Shown one piece after another: positions 10,191 through 18,330 of a DNA stretch of 59,373 nucleotides. The stretch is from assembly GCA_003225005.1 (NCBI GenBank), contig QIAN01000027.1:1-59373 (forward strand), written 5' to 3'. Every line of letters starts with the position of its first letter. Positions within the stretch are counted from its first letter, which is position 1. A model generated the notes under the pieces. That model worked only from the letters and a program-made list of their open reading frames with translations. It was not told the origin of the DNA and made no database searches. Origin of the DNA: Acidobacteriota bacterium. Its GTDB lineage: Bacteria > Acidobacteriota > Terriglobia > Terriglobales > Acidobacteriaceae. Made by a program: the position numbers and the translations under genes.

Positions 10191-10513
10191 ATGTTTGCCC
10201 GCATTGTTGAATTTATTCCGAACTGGAAAAGAAAGAAGAGTTCGTGAAGGTTGTACGCAACGAGGTACTGCCCATCCTGAACAAGCAACCGGGATTTCTG
10301 GAGATCCTGCCCTTGGAGCCGGAGACCAAGACGGAAAAGAGGATCATCATCACTCTCTGGGCCAAGAAGCGGGATGCAGAGCGCTATGAGCGCGAGGTGT
10401 ATCCCAAGGTGGAAGGAATCGTGAAGCCGTACCTGATCACCCCGGTCGCCTTCAAGCACTACAACGTGGAAACCACGCTTTGCCAGCACTTCGTGGAGGC
10501 CCTGACGGCCTGA
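10191..10513 (+). pseudogene. ABM-like small protein gene with a one-base frameshift
   Basis: Starts well (AAAGGAAAGGAG, then ATG at 10191): MFARIVEFIPN, then goes out of frame and stops at codon 19. The continuation is in the frame from 10244: FVKVVRNEVLPILNKQ, then PGFLEILPLEPETKTEKR, ending TTLCQHFVEALTA. Adding one A to the AA at 10221-10222 restores an unbroken protein of about 107 residues with IPKLEKKEEFVKVV at the join. The restored protein resembles antibiotic-biosynthesis-monooxygenase-fold proteins (dimeric alpha/beta barrel). Either the gene is broken or one homopolymer base was lost in sequencing. No classical -1 slippery heptamer is present. Confidence 0.75.
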
Positions 10514-10533
10514 AGCATAGGCCAGAAGGACCC

Positions 10534-10560
10534 AGCCGGAGCAGCACGGCTGCTCCGGCT
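10534..10560. terminator. Strong hairpin, probable bidirectional terminator
   Basis: A perfect 11-base-pair stem (AGCCGGAGCAG / CTGCTCCGGCT) with a five-base loop lies 20 bases after the ABM-like gene. It also lies between that gene and the end of the convergent multiheme operon. The T run after it is weak (TCTACTTCT), so termination is likely but not certain. Confidence 0.6.
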
Positions 10561-10561
10561 T

Positions 10562-10651
10562 CTACTTCTGCGGTGGCACAGCGAGCTTGAGGTCTGCCGA
10601 CTTCATCAGCGCTTCATGTGGGTGCGCTTCATCCACAGCAGTCAGGACCAC
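10562..10651 (-). pseudogene. Possible short C-terminal remnant
   Basis: A minus-strand frame opens at GTG 10651, reads VLTAVDEAHPHEALMKSADL, and continues to PPQK and a stop at 10562, directly before the hairpin at 10534-10560. Codon use looks coding, but only 29 residues remain and an in-frame stop precedes it. It may be the tail of a lost gene once following the cytochrome operon. No family could be named. Confidence 0.25.
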
Positions 10652-10738
10652 TGTATGCGATCAAGATCACACGCCACCTATTCTTGCTGAATTGACTCCA
10701 CGTGCTTGGTGATAGCGTCCAACCTTTTGCACTGGCTT

Positions 10739-12958
10739 CTATTTTTTAGCCGGTGCTCTGGGCTTGGCATCTGTCGGCGGCTCGCCTTCCGGATCGTCGC
10801 TTGGACGGTGTGCTTCCGGCCTGGCACAACTCTCCTCGACCCCAGCTTCTGCAGCAGGCGGCCCGACCAGATGTGCCTGTTCCAGGGTACGGAAATACTC
10901 CGGGCGTGTATGGCGGTAATGGTCTGCTGGGCCTCTCCCTGTAAGCCAAGAGGTGTCCATCGGGTAGACAACCGGGTCGAAGATCACCATGTAGAAGTGC
11001 CACAGGAGAATCGAGAAGGTCGCGAGCAACGCCTCATAATAGTGCACCGCGGTGGCCGCGTCCGATACCCACTTCGGGAAATGACCCAGCGTGAAGTTAT
11101 TGAACCACAATAAGAAGCCGGACACGGTCATGACAACCGTGCCCCAAATAAACGCCCAGTATTCCACTTTCTCCGCATAGTTGAATTTCGCGAAGCGCGG
11201 TTCGATTCTCGTAAACCCCAGATTGTAGGCGAAGACCTGTATCAGATCAGCAATGTCTTTCGACTGCGGCAGCATCGCTTTCAGGAACAGGCGGTCTCGC
11301 CGCCTTACTACGAGGTGGATGATATGGTAGATCGTCGAAACGATCAGGATGATCGCTGCGGCACGATGCACCGCACCGCGGAACGCGAAGTGTCCCTCCC
11401 AGAACAGTAGTGGCCGTGCCCACCATTTCTCCGGATACTTCAGCGCAAAACCTGTAAGGACCAGTACTGGGAAGCTAACCATCACACCCCAGTGAGCGAT
11501 GCGGAAGTTTCGATTCATCCGAGACACTTGCCCACCGGTTTCACGTCGTTGCCCTCGACGAATGAGCTTCGCCAACAAATCCAACAAGTTATGCACGATC
11601 ATGAAGCCGAGTGTCAGCGGGATCAGTATCCAATAAAGCCAGCGGATCGATTTCACGACGGGATGCGCCGGACCGGTCGCCGTTTGTACGTGCACCGGAC
11701 CAATGGCGAAGTGCTCGCCCGCCCCGGCGTGGCAAGCCCCGCAGGTTTTGGACAGATTCGACGCATTCACCGCCGAACGTGGATCGCTGGCCGGGAAGAT
11801 GTTGTGCACGCCATGGCAGGAGGCGCAGTTGGCAACCGTCTGGGAGCCCTCGCGCATGGCTAAGCCGTGGTAGCTGTCGGCATAGGATGGAATCCGGTCT
11901 GTCGGCAGGTTGTAACGGGACGTGAGGCGCTCGTCGTTGTGGCAGCGCCCGCATGTGATGGTCGAGACGCGCGCCGCGTTTACCAGTGATGCCGCCTCCT
12001 TTGGTCCCAGGATCAGGTGCTCGCCGTGGCAGTCACTGCAGACGGGGGCATCGGACGCGCCGGCCTTCATGGCCTGTCCGTGCACGCTCTCAAGGTAGAC
12101 TTTGCCGATTTCCCCATGGCACTGCCCGCAGATGGCCGCGACGTTCCAGTGATTGATCTTCGAACGCGAATCACGGCCCGGAAAGATGCCGTGGCAATCC
12201 GAGCAGCTTGCCGCCGTCTCGTTGCCATTCGCCACCGCCCGTCCATGCACGCTTTGCCGGTACAACTCGATGGGATGCGCAAACGGGATCTTGTGGCGTG
12301 AAAGGAATCCCGGGCTGCTGTGGCAAACCGCACATGTGTCCGGCAAATTCTTCTTGGCCACAGGCGAGGCCGCATCGTTCGCAGGCTGGATCTGGTGCAC
12401 TGGTCCATGGCAGGAAACACACTTCGGCGCATCGGGATCGCCACTTGTGGCCGCCGTCCCATGGATGCTTTCTCGGAATTCCTTCACTTCCGGTGCATGG
12501 CATTGCCCACATTTTGCCGGCGCGATTTGACCCGACCCGTTAACTTCATGCGCATCGCCGTGGCAGGATTGGCATGCGTCATCGCCGAGCACGCCATGAA
12601 TGCTCTTGGGCACACTCGCGGCTTGCTCAGCATGGCAAGTTAAGCATTGGACCCTCGCTACCTTAGCCGGATGGGGATAATCCTTGATGGCCGTGTGGCA
12701 GTCGTTGCAACTTAGAATGCTGTGGACACTAGCGGCGTGTCTCCCCGGGTCAATGGAAATATTTCTCCCCTCAGCGGACTTCATATCCGCTTGGCCATGA
12801 CAGGCGAGACAGCCTTGGTCCTGCTTCAGCGGATGGGTTGCCTTGATTTGCACTGGCACCCGAGCGGGTATCAACGCGCAGATTAACAGGGCGAGTAACA
12901 GACAAAAAGGGCTCGTTCGCTTGACCGTATCGGCCGCACACCGCGCCCCTTTCAGCAC
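10739..12958 (-). CDS. Thirteen-heme cytochrome c fused to a membrane cytochrome b (CbcL-like quinol oxidoreductase)
   Basis: Predicted inner-membrane quinol:cytochrome oxidoreductase of 739 residues. A signal/anchor lies at ~15-35. Thirteen CxxCH heme sites lie between residues 50 and 410 (CLACH first, CGACH last). From ~440 to ~680 there are about five membrane helices rich in histidine (AHWGVMVSF, VHRAAAIILI, IYHIIHLVV, LLWHFYMV), typical of HydC/FdnI-type di-heme cytochrome b. The C-terminal ~60 residues are Pro/charged. This multiheme-plus-HydB layout is known from Geobacter CbcL, which feeds quinol electrons to extracellular acceptors. The start is GTG behind GGAG. It is the last gene of the five-gene cytochrome operon. 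Confidence 0.85.
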   Translation of the reverse strand: MLKGARCAADTVKRTSPFCLLLALLICALIPARVPVQIKATHPLKQDQGCLACHGQADMKSAEGRNISIDPGRHAASVHSILSCNDCHTAIKDYPHPAKVARVQCLTCHAEQAASVPKSIHGVLGDDACQSCHGDAHEVNGSGQIAPAKCGQCHAPEVKEFRESIHGTAATSGDPDAPKCVSCHGPVHQIQPANDAASPVAKKNLPDTCAVCHSSPGFLSRHKIPFAHPIELYRQSVHGRAVANGNETAASCSDCHGIFPGRDSRSKINHWNVAAICGQCHGEIGKVYLESVHGQAMKAGASDAPVCSDCHGEHLILGPKEAASLVNAARVSTITCGRCHNDERLTSRYNLPTDRIPSYADSYHGLAMREGSQTVANCASCHGVHNIFPASDPRSAVNASNLSKTCGACHAGAGEHFAIGPVHVQTATGPAHPVVKSIRWLYWILIPLTLGFMIVHNLLDLLAKLIRRGQRRETGGQVSRMNRNFRIAHWGVMVSFPVLVLTGFALKYPEKWWARPLLFWEGHFAFRGAVHRAAAIILIVSTIYHIIHLVVRRRDRLFLKAMLPQSKDIADLIQVFAYNLGFTRIEPRFAKFNYAEKVEYWAFIWGTVVMTVSGFLLWFNNFTLGHFPKWVSDAATAVHYYEALLATFSILLWHFYMVIFDPVVYPMDTSWLTGRGPADHYRHTRPEYFRTLEQAHLVGPPAAEAGVEESCARPEAHRPSDDPEGEPPTDAKPRAPAKK

Positions 12959-12978
12959 GAATCGGACTCCTGCTGACT

Positions 12979-14427
12979 CTACTTCATTCCCAGGTCAGTC
13001 AGAATCTTGGGATTCTCTTCTCCGGCTGCCAGAAGCTGGTGGCACGCGGAACAATCATTCGTGATCGTATGGCCGTCGGCGCTGGTGTGGCTGCCGTCAT
13101 GGCAGCGGAAGCAGCCCGGAAAATCGTTGTGCCCGAGGTTGTTCGGGTGAACGCCCCAAGTCATACGCATTTCCGGAAAGATGTTCCGGAGGTAGATCGC
13201 CGCCACTTGTTCTGCCGATTGTTGCAGCAGCGTGCGCCGGGTCTGATAGATCTCGGGATAATCCGTTCGATAAAAGCGGTCGAGCCCGCCGATGATGCGT
13301 AGCCGCGCCGTGTCGCGGTCGGGATAATCTACCTTCAAGAGTTCGACAGCCTTTTTCTTGATATAGGGAAGATCGGGGCTGATCAAACCGAGCGACATTT
13401 GCTTGTCCACCGCGCTTTCGGGCATATCAAAGGAGTGCGTCGGCCGGTTATGACAATCGATGCAATCCATTACGCGGTGCTCCCCCCGGTCCAATTGCGT
13501 CTGCGTCGGTTTCGTGTCCGTGGAAATAAACTCGGTCGTCTTTCCTTTGTCATCGGTGTAGTAGACCACCGGGATTACCTGCCGCTGCGCGTCAATCGAG
13601 ATGTAACGGATGCGGGCACTATCCGCGAGGTGCCGCCCGTGTATGCCGACCAGACCCTGCCACGTCCGTCCACCCACCTTCAGGAGCAGAACGTCAGTCT
13701 GCGCCGAGTTCCTTTCGTCGTCCTTATAGCTCGTCTTAACCAAGAACTTGTCACCGGTAAAGCGCTGCGGCCAGTGACATTGCTCGCAGGTTTCCCGCGC
13801 CGGGCGCAAGTATTTCACCGGCGATGGAATCGGCCGCGAATAGGTGTGGAACGTCACGGCAAAAACCTGCCGCAGGCCAGAAAGCTTCGAACGCACGAAC
13901 CATGGCGCTCCCGGCCCAATGTGGCAGTCGATGCAGGCCACGTGCGCGTGCGGGGAATTCTGATAGGCCGTGTACTCCGGACTCATCACTGTGTGGCAAG
14001 TTGTCCCACAGAAGTTGGTGGAATCCATGTATTCCACGCCGCGGTAGGAGGCCGTCGCAAAAATGAGCACGTTGAGCCCGGTCGCCAACGTCACGTACCA
14101 GAAACCGCGCCGCACCAGCGGCCCACGCGGGTCGATCGCCGGATAGACCGCGGGCAACTCGCCGACTCGGCGCAAACTTCCTCGCCGCCGCCAAATGCCC
14201 AGCGGAATCAGCACCAGCCCGAAGACGAAAAACCCAGGGAGAATCAGGAGAATCAAAATCCCCACATAGGGATGGGGCGGGCCCGGCAGGATGAAGTCAT
14301 AGAACCAGAACGCGATCATGGTGAGTGCGGTGCTCGTCGTTAGCACTGCACCCGTGAGCGTGGTGGGGTTCTGTCCGAGAAAATAGGTGGGACGGGACCA
14401 GTCTCGAATCGTCTCGCGGAAGCTCAT
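12979..14427 (-). CDS. Membrane-anchored hexaheme NapC/NirT-like cytochrome
   Basis: A 482-residue cytochrome with three membrane helices (~24-48, 55-80, 108-128), then a periplasmic heme domain. The first site is unusual, FCGTTCHTVM (CX3CH, Cys at 140). It is followed by CIDCH, CEQCH, CIDCH, CFRCH and CSACH, giving six probable hemes. The NapC/NrfH-like arrangement, with a Met after the first heme-binding His, suggests quinol oxidation and transfer to periplasmic cytochromes. A GTG at 14430 precedes the chosen ATG. It lies 20 bases before the 13-heme gene and 135 bases after the small cytochrome. A second quinol-linked module in the same operon could serve a different redox potential (inference). 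Confidence 0.85.
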   Translation of the reverse strand: MSFRETIRDWSRPTYFLGQNPTTLTGAVLTTSTALTMIAFWFYDFILPGPPHPYVGILILLILPGFFVFGLVLIPLGIWRRRGSLRRVGELPAVYPAIDPRGPLVRRGFWYVTLATGLNVLIFATASYRGVEYMDSTNFCGTTCHTVMSPEYTAYQNSPHAHVACIDCHIGPGAPWFVRSKLSGLRQVFAVTFHTYSRPIPSPVKYLRPARETCEQCHWPQRFTGDKFLVKTSYKDDERNSAQTDVLLLKVGGRTWQGLVGIHGRHLADSARIRYISIDAQRQVIPVVYYTDDKGKTTEFISTDTKPTQTQLDRGEHRVMDCIDCHNRPTHSFDMPESAVDKQMSLGLISPDLPYIKKKAVELLKVDYPDRDTARLRIIGGLDRFYRTDYPEIYQTRRTLLQQSAEQVAAIYLRNIFPEMRMTWGVHPNNLGHNDFPGCFRCHDGSHTSADGHTITNDCSACHQLLAAGEENPKILTDLGMK

Positions 14428-14562
14428 CACAAGCCGCTACTGCTTGCCTTTCCTAGTTGCGGCCTGGGCAAGAACGGGAGCAAGACGCCGAATTCGCCAG
14501 GGGCATGCCCCGTGCGCCCTACGCCACACGTCCAGTCTGAGCCACGAGGCCCGGACTGGAAC

Positions 14563-14895
14563 CTACTTCTTGAGGGTTCGGATGTACGCCACCAGGCCTT
14601 TGATGTCGTCGGCCTTGAGCGTCTTTTCATAGCTCGGCATTTTATTCTTACCCTTGGCGATGATATCGGAAAGCTCGGCGTCAGACATTTTCTGCACCTC
14701 CGCGCCGCCGAAGTCGTGTGTGCCCAGCTTCTTCCCGACCGCCGAACCGCTTCCGTCCGCGCCATGGCACGCAGCACACTTAGCCTTGTAAGTTTCCTCC
14801 GCTGCTCCTTGTGCGGAGGCCGGCGCAGCGATGAACAGGACGCCAACCATCGCTATCACCACGAGAGCAAACATCCGAATACTCATACCCCTCAT
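14563..14895 (-). CDS. Small class-I-type cytochrome c, periplasmic
   Basis: A 110-residue monoheme cytochrome. A signal peptide runs to about residue 29 (APASAQ). The heme site CAACH is at 40-44 and the probable axial methionine is at 86 (GKNKMPSYEK). The start at 14895 follows GGAG by seven bases; an in-frame upstream extension to 15030 would overlap the barrel gene and has no signal peptide. Its position between the barrel gene and the membrane cytochromes suggests it shuttles electrons across the periplasm between the inner-membrane and outer-membrane modules (inference). Confidence 0.92.
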   Translation of the reverse strand: MRGMSIRMFALVVIAMVGVLFIAAPASAQGAAEETYKAKCAACHGADGSGSAVGKKLGTHDFGGAEVQKMSDAELSDIIAKGKNKMPSYEKTLKADDIKGLVAYIRTLKK

Positions 14896-14915
14896 CGTCA
14901 GTCTCCAGTCGAACA

Positions 14916-17237
14916 TCAGAATGCGTAACGCAGGGACTCGGTCAGCGAGTTCGCGTGAAAATACCGTGGCGCCGTGGGCCCAACAAACGAACCCTCGTTG
15001 TACTGATAATAATTCCAGCCGGTATTCCAAGCCAGTTTATGGCCCAAATCCACGCTCAGGCTGGCCACTGGCTGGTAGTACTTGTACTGCGAGGAGCCGA
15101 GAGGCTGCAGAATGCTGAACTGCGGTATGCTGCCGTCAACACTGGTGATGCTGTAGCCCAGGTTGGCCGTCAATCGCTTCACCGGTTTAAACCTGACTGT
15201 GCCCATCCCGAAATGAGTGTGGTTAGTATAGAACGAGTTAGCCAGCAGAGGATTGGATGGATCGTTCGCAGCACAAGAAGCGGCATTGGTCACGAAGGGA
15301 AGGCTCACCCCAGTTGGCGGTGTGTCGTTGAAGCAGATCAGCGCATTCTGGATCACGTCGTTGTAGTTGTACGCCAGATCCAGGCCGAAGCGCTCGCGCG
15401 GTGTGAGCGAGGCGGTGAGTCCATAGTTTCGGTTGTGTCCCAGGTAATTGGTTAACGACTCGGCGTTGGCATCTTGCAGAATGTTGATGGATCCGCCCAA
15501 GACCGCCCACGGCCGGGGTGTATAGGTTGTCTGGAACCGATAACGGGACTCCTTGCGTGGAGCCATGCGAACAATCACGTTGTCGTAATTGGTGTGCTCC
15601 ACATCGAGATTCAGTCGCAAGGCATGGCTGGGTCGTGCCCAAAACCCAAGCAGCGCGGTGTGCTCGTGAACCACGAAGTGGTCTTCGTCTCCGAGAAAAT
15701 CAATGAAGTGGTCGAAACTGCGATCCCCGTAGCGGTAACCGATCCGCACTCCCACCTTCTTCGAAATGTCCCAAGCTATTTCGGTCTGATTTCTCTTCCA
15801 GGTCTCATTGAAGGACGACTGAGTCGGAGTGTCTGTGGTCGCGGGAGCGGTAGCGCTCAGCGGAGTCAGCAGCGTGCACGCACCTGTACACACACTGTCG
15901 ACCTCGCTGAAATTGGCATTCTCCGGAATGCGGTAGGCCCAAAAGTAAAATTTCTCGATCAGGCGCAGATGTTTGGTTAGGTGCACCGTGGCCCCAAGAT
16001 CGAGCACGTCGGAAATTCGCCTTGTGCCTGCTGACCCAGTGCCGATGAAGGCGCGGGTGCCGGTACGCGTTATCAGGCCGTTGAAAAACTCGTCCAATGG
16101 CGTGTTCATATCCGCGGAACTATAAGCAAAAGAAGCGACCACGTCTATCCGCGGGAAGTAATTGCTGCGCAAACTGAGCCGCTCTGTGGGTGCGGAACTA
16201 CGGATCCGCTGGTTCCGCAAGTAGCTGAAGTAACCGCTGCACGTGACATTGGTCAGGGTGCCAGTGGTATCAATCAGACTGGTTGCCGGTGGCCGCACGG
16301 CACAGGGTATCCTGTTCGCAGTGTCGATAGGCAAACCCAATTCAACGGAACCTCCACCCGGCAGGAGCGCCGGCGCGAAGGAAGTTAGTCGGGTATCCGT
16401 GTCTCCCTTGTAGTAGTCCAGGAATTGATCGTAGCCGAGGACGGTTCGCGGCAGGATCTTCCAGTCCACCCCGATGCGGTATGAGTTCATGGTTGTGTTC
16501 CAGGGCTGAAGTAGCAGGGCGTCGGTTCCCTCGTGGACGCTGCTGAACGAAGGGCCGGTCATGTTGTTGTGAGAATACCCCATGCGAAAACTTACCCGGG
16601 ACTGCGGAAGCAGGGTGAGATCGATGTCGGTCATGCGCCGCGTGGTCTCAAATTCGTGGGGCGAGTTCAGTGCCGGAATCGACGGAGTGGAGGTCGGGGG
16701 ATTCAAGGGATTCGTCAACAAGTTGTAGTTAGAGAAATTCTGATCGCGACGGAAACTACCTTGAAGGTTGTACCACTTGTTTTTGTCTGCCCGAAGCCAC
16801 AAGGCATTGTTGGGATCACCTCCCCATCCAAAGCTGTTGAGGTAAAGATCGTCGAACAGCAGGCCTTGGTGGTCCAGCGATTGCATGGAAAGCGCCTGGT
16901 CGAGAAACCGCGGGCCGGTCTGCTGATTTACCAATGTGTCGTACATATCGCCACTGCCGGTCACGTTGTTGGACCTGTAGCCGAGCTCAACCGACGAGTG
17001 CATCAGGTAACCGCCGCGGGTAACGCTTTCTGGCTCCTCGGGCGGGTTCTGGCTAGCGCTGGAAGATTGCGCAGACAGCATTCCGGGTAACGACATGACC
17101 AAGACCGAAGCCAGCACTGCGAGGACCAACCTGAAGCCAGACCATTTCGCCGTCAGGCTTCGCCTCAGCGCGACGGCTTCGGTTACGGAAGAGCCGGGGA
17201 AAGATTGCAGAAGATCGAGTTTTCTTGGCAACGCCAT
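14916..17237 (-). CDS. Large outer-membrane beta-barrel, MtrB/PioB-like porin of a cytochrome conduit
   Basis: A 773-residue outer-membrane protein. It has an N-terminal signal sequence (hydrophobic stretch ending SLPGMLSAQ), then many alternating amphipathic strands with repeated aromatic residues, and ends in the OMP targeting signature SLRYAF with terminal Phe. The start at 17237 is supported by GAGGGAGA. Its size and its position ten bases after a decaheme MtrA-type gene match the MtrAB/PioAB arrangement, where the barrel wraps the decaheme cytochrome to make a wire through the outer membrane. The Shewanella-type N-terminal CXXC is not seen. The MtrB assignment rests on context and general features rather than a specific motif. 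Confidence 0.7.
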   Translation of the reverse strand: MALPRKLDLLQSFPGSSVTEAVALRRSLTAKWSGFRLVLAVLASVLVMSLPGMLSAQSSSASQNPPEEPESVTRGGYLMHSSVELGYRSNNVTGSGDMYDTLVNQQTGPRFLDQALSMQSLDHQGLLFDDLYLNSFGWGGDPNNALWLRADKNKWYNLQGSFRRDQNFSNYNLLTNPLNPPTSTPSIPALNSPHEFETTRRMTDIDLTLLPQSRVSFRMGYSHNNMTGPSFSSVHEGTDALLLQPWNTTMNSYRIGVDWKILPRTVLGYDQFLDYYKGDTDTRLTSFAPALLPGGGSVELGLPIDTANRIPCAVRPPATSLIDTTGTLTNVTCSGYFSYLRNQRIRSSAPTERLSLRSNYFPRIDVVASFAYSSADMNTPLDEFFNGLITRTGTRAFIGTGSAGTRRISDVLDLGATVHLTKHLRLIEKFYFWAYRIPENANFSEVDSVCTGACTLLTPLSATAPATTDTPTQSSFNETWKRNQTEIAWDISKKVGVRIGYRYGDRSFDHFIDFLGDEDHFVVHEHTALLGFWARPSHALRLNLDVEHTNYDNVIVRMAPRKESRYRFQTTYTPRPWAVLGGSINILQDANAESLTNYLGHNRNYGLTASLTPRERFGLDLAYNYNDVIQNALICFNDTPPTGVSLPFVTNAASCAANDPSNPLLANSFYTNHTHFGMGTVRFKPVKRLTANLGYSITSVDGSIPQFSILQPLGSSQYKYYQPVASLSVDLGHKLAWNTGWNYYQYNEGSFVGPTAPRYFHANSLTESLRYAF

Positions 17238-17247
17238 CGGTTCTCCC

Positions 17248-18183
17248 TCACTTGAAAAAGACAGCGCTGAAGTCGGACCCATGAATCTGGTTGTGACACA
17301 TGGTGCAGGCCTGATACTTCGCTGATTGATTGTGTGCCGGCCCGATTGGCCCCTGAGTCGGGAAGGTATGGCATTGCAGACAGAGCATGTTTACCAGGCT
17401 CACTTTGAGGAGCCGGGGATTGGTCGAACCGTGGGGCGTGTGGCAACTGCTGCAGCCCTCGGTCTTGACCGGCACATGCTCGTAGACGAAAGGCCCCTGC
17501 TTGTCGACGTGGCACTTGTAGCAGACGGCGTCCCCGCTGGGAAGGGTCCTGGCCTGTCGCACGGTCGCTGTCCCATGCGGGTTATGGCAGTCATTGCATT
17601 GCACCAAACCCTGGTTGACCCGATGGTGATAGGGTTTGGTAAAGTCTGCCTTGGCCGCGGCATGGCATCCATAGCAAAGCTGCGGCTGGTTCTGGACTAG
17701 CAGATGCTGCTTTTCCTGGGCGTGATGGGGAGAGTGGCAGTCGAGACAGCCGACATCGCCACTGGCGTGGGCGGATTCGGCGAAATGTGACTGCTCGTGA
17801 CCTTCGCCGTGGCAGCTAAGACAGCGAGCGCTGGTCTCCTGTCGTGAATGCTCCTTGAACACGAATATCTTGGTTTTGTCGCCGCCCCCTGCCACGTGGT
17901 CCGCACCGGGACCGTGGCAGCCCTCGCAACCTTGCTTCGAGGGGCCGCCCTCTTTATTCAGTGTGGTCTTCCAGTGCGGCGTTTTCTCCCAGCTGTTGTA
18001 AATTTCATCGTGACAGGTCTTACAGGTCTCCGCTCCCACGTATTTGGAAGTCTCGGATGGGCCCGTGGCGGCCAAGGATTGGGCTGGTTTGTCCTGCTGG
18101 GCTGTCGCCGATGTACACAGCATCGCTGCCAACAGGCAGACCATGGCGGGTACACGAACACTGCGCGCCTTGAATTCCCGCAT
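17248..18183 (-). CDS. DmsE/MtrA/PioA-family decaheme cytochrome c
   Basis: A periplasmic decaheme cytochrome of 311 residues. A signal peptide runs to about residue 29 (TSATAQQ). There are exactly ten CxxCH sites, from CKTCH at 54 to CTMCH at 293. The family features GCEGCHGPGADHVAGG after the first heme and the closing CTMCHNQIHGSDFS are both present. Proteins of this family insert into an MtrB-type barrel and carry electrons across the outer membrane; the barrel gene follows by ten bases. It is the first gene of the operon, with GGAAGG eight bases before the ATG. A CRP-type operator and a -10-like GATAAT lie upstream. Confidence 0.92.
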   Translation of the reverse strand: MREFKARSVRVPAMVCLLAAMLCTSATAQQDKPAQSLAATGPSETSKYVGAETCKTCHDEIYNSWEKTPHWKTTLNKEGGPSKQGCEGCHGPGADHVAGGGDKTKIFVFKEHSRQETSARCLSCHGEGHEQSHFAESAHASGDVGCLDCHSPHHAQEKQHLLVQNQPQLCYGCHAAAKADFTKPYHHRVNQGLVQCNDCHNPHGTATVRQARTLPSGDAVCYKCHVDKQGPFVYEHVPVKTEGCSSCHTPHGSTNPRLLKVSLVNMLCLQCHTFPTQGPIGPAHNQSAKYQACTMCHNQIHGSDFSAVFFK

Positions 18184-18224
18184 TCGTTTTGCCTTCCGCA
18201 GTTGGTTGATTTGCCGGGAGTCAA

Positions 18225-18230
18225 ATTATC
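18225..18230 (-). promoter_or_regulatory. Probable -10 element of the decaheme operon promoter
   Basis: On the minus strand this reads GATAAT, one base from TATAAT. A start point about seven bases downstream (~18218) would place the centre of the palindrome at 18252-18267 close to -41.5, the class II activator position. It would give a leader of about 35 bases before mtrA. Confidence 0.5.
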
Positions 18231-18251
18231 TACCGGCAGAGTTTGCAGTTC

Positions 18252-18267
18252 TGTGATCTTTGTCACA
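18252..18267. promoter_or_regulatory. CRP-type operator TGTGA-N6-TCACA upstream of the decaheme operon
   Basis: A perfect inverted repeat TGTGATCTTTGTCACA. Both half-sites equal the E. coli CRP consensus, with the usual six-base spacer. It lies 69 bases before the decaheme gene and just after the end of a CRP-family regulator gene whose recognition helix (SRETVTR) has the Arg-Glu...Arg pattern that reads TGTGA. A second perfect copy lies before the PFOR gene at 19675-19690. Confidence 0.8.
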
Positions 18268-18330
18268 AAACAAAGTGTTTGGGATACTCGGAGTTCCCGA
18301 AGAGTAACGACTCAGAATCGAGGAAGAAGG

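Noticed and set aside
10191..10246. Programmed ribosomal frameshift in the ABM-like gene
   Set aside because: No X-XXY-YYZ slippery heptamer in the right phase and no internal Shine-Dalgarno placed for a shift; a single-base loss explains it better.
10656..10671. TGCGATCAAGATCACA, one base from the TGTGA-N6-TCACA operator
   Set aside because: It lies between two convergent gene ends with no promoter-like context, so a regulatory role is unlikely; kept only as a possible relic.
13399..14343. A 314-codon plus-strand open frame opposite the hexaheme cytochrome
   Set aside because: Arg/His-rich composition typical of an antisense frame; the heme motifs prove the minus-strand gene is real.
14989..15706. 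Long plus-strand open frames opposite the barrel gene
   Set aside because: They mirror the codon pattern of the minus-strand barrel gene, have no ribosome-binding sites and resemble no family.
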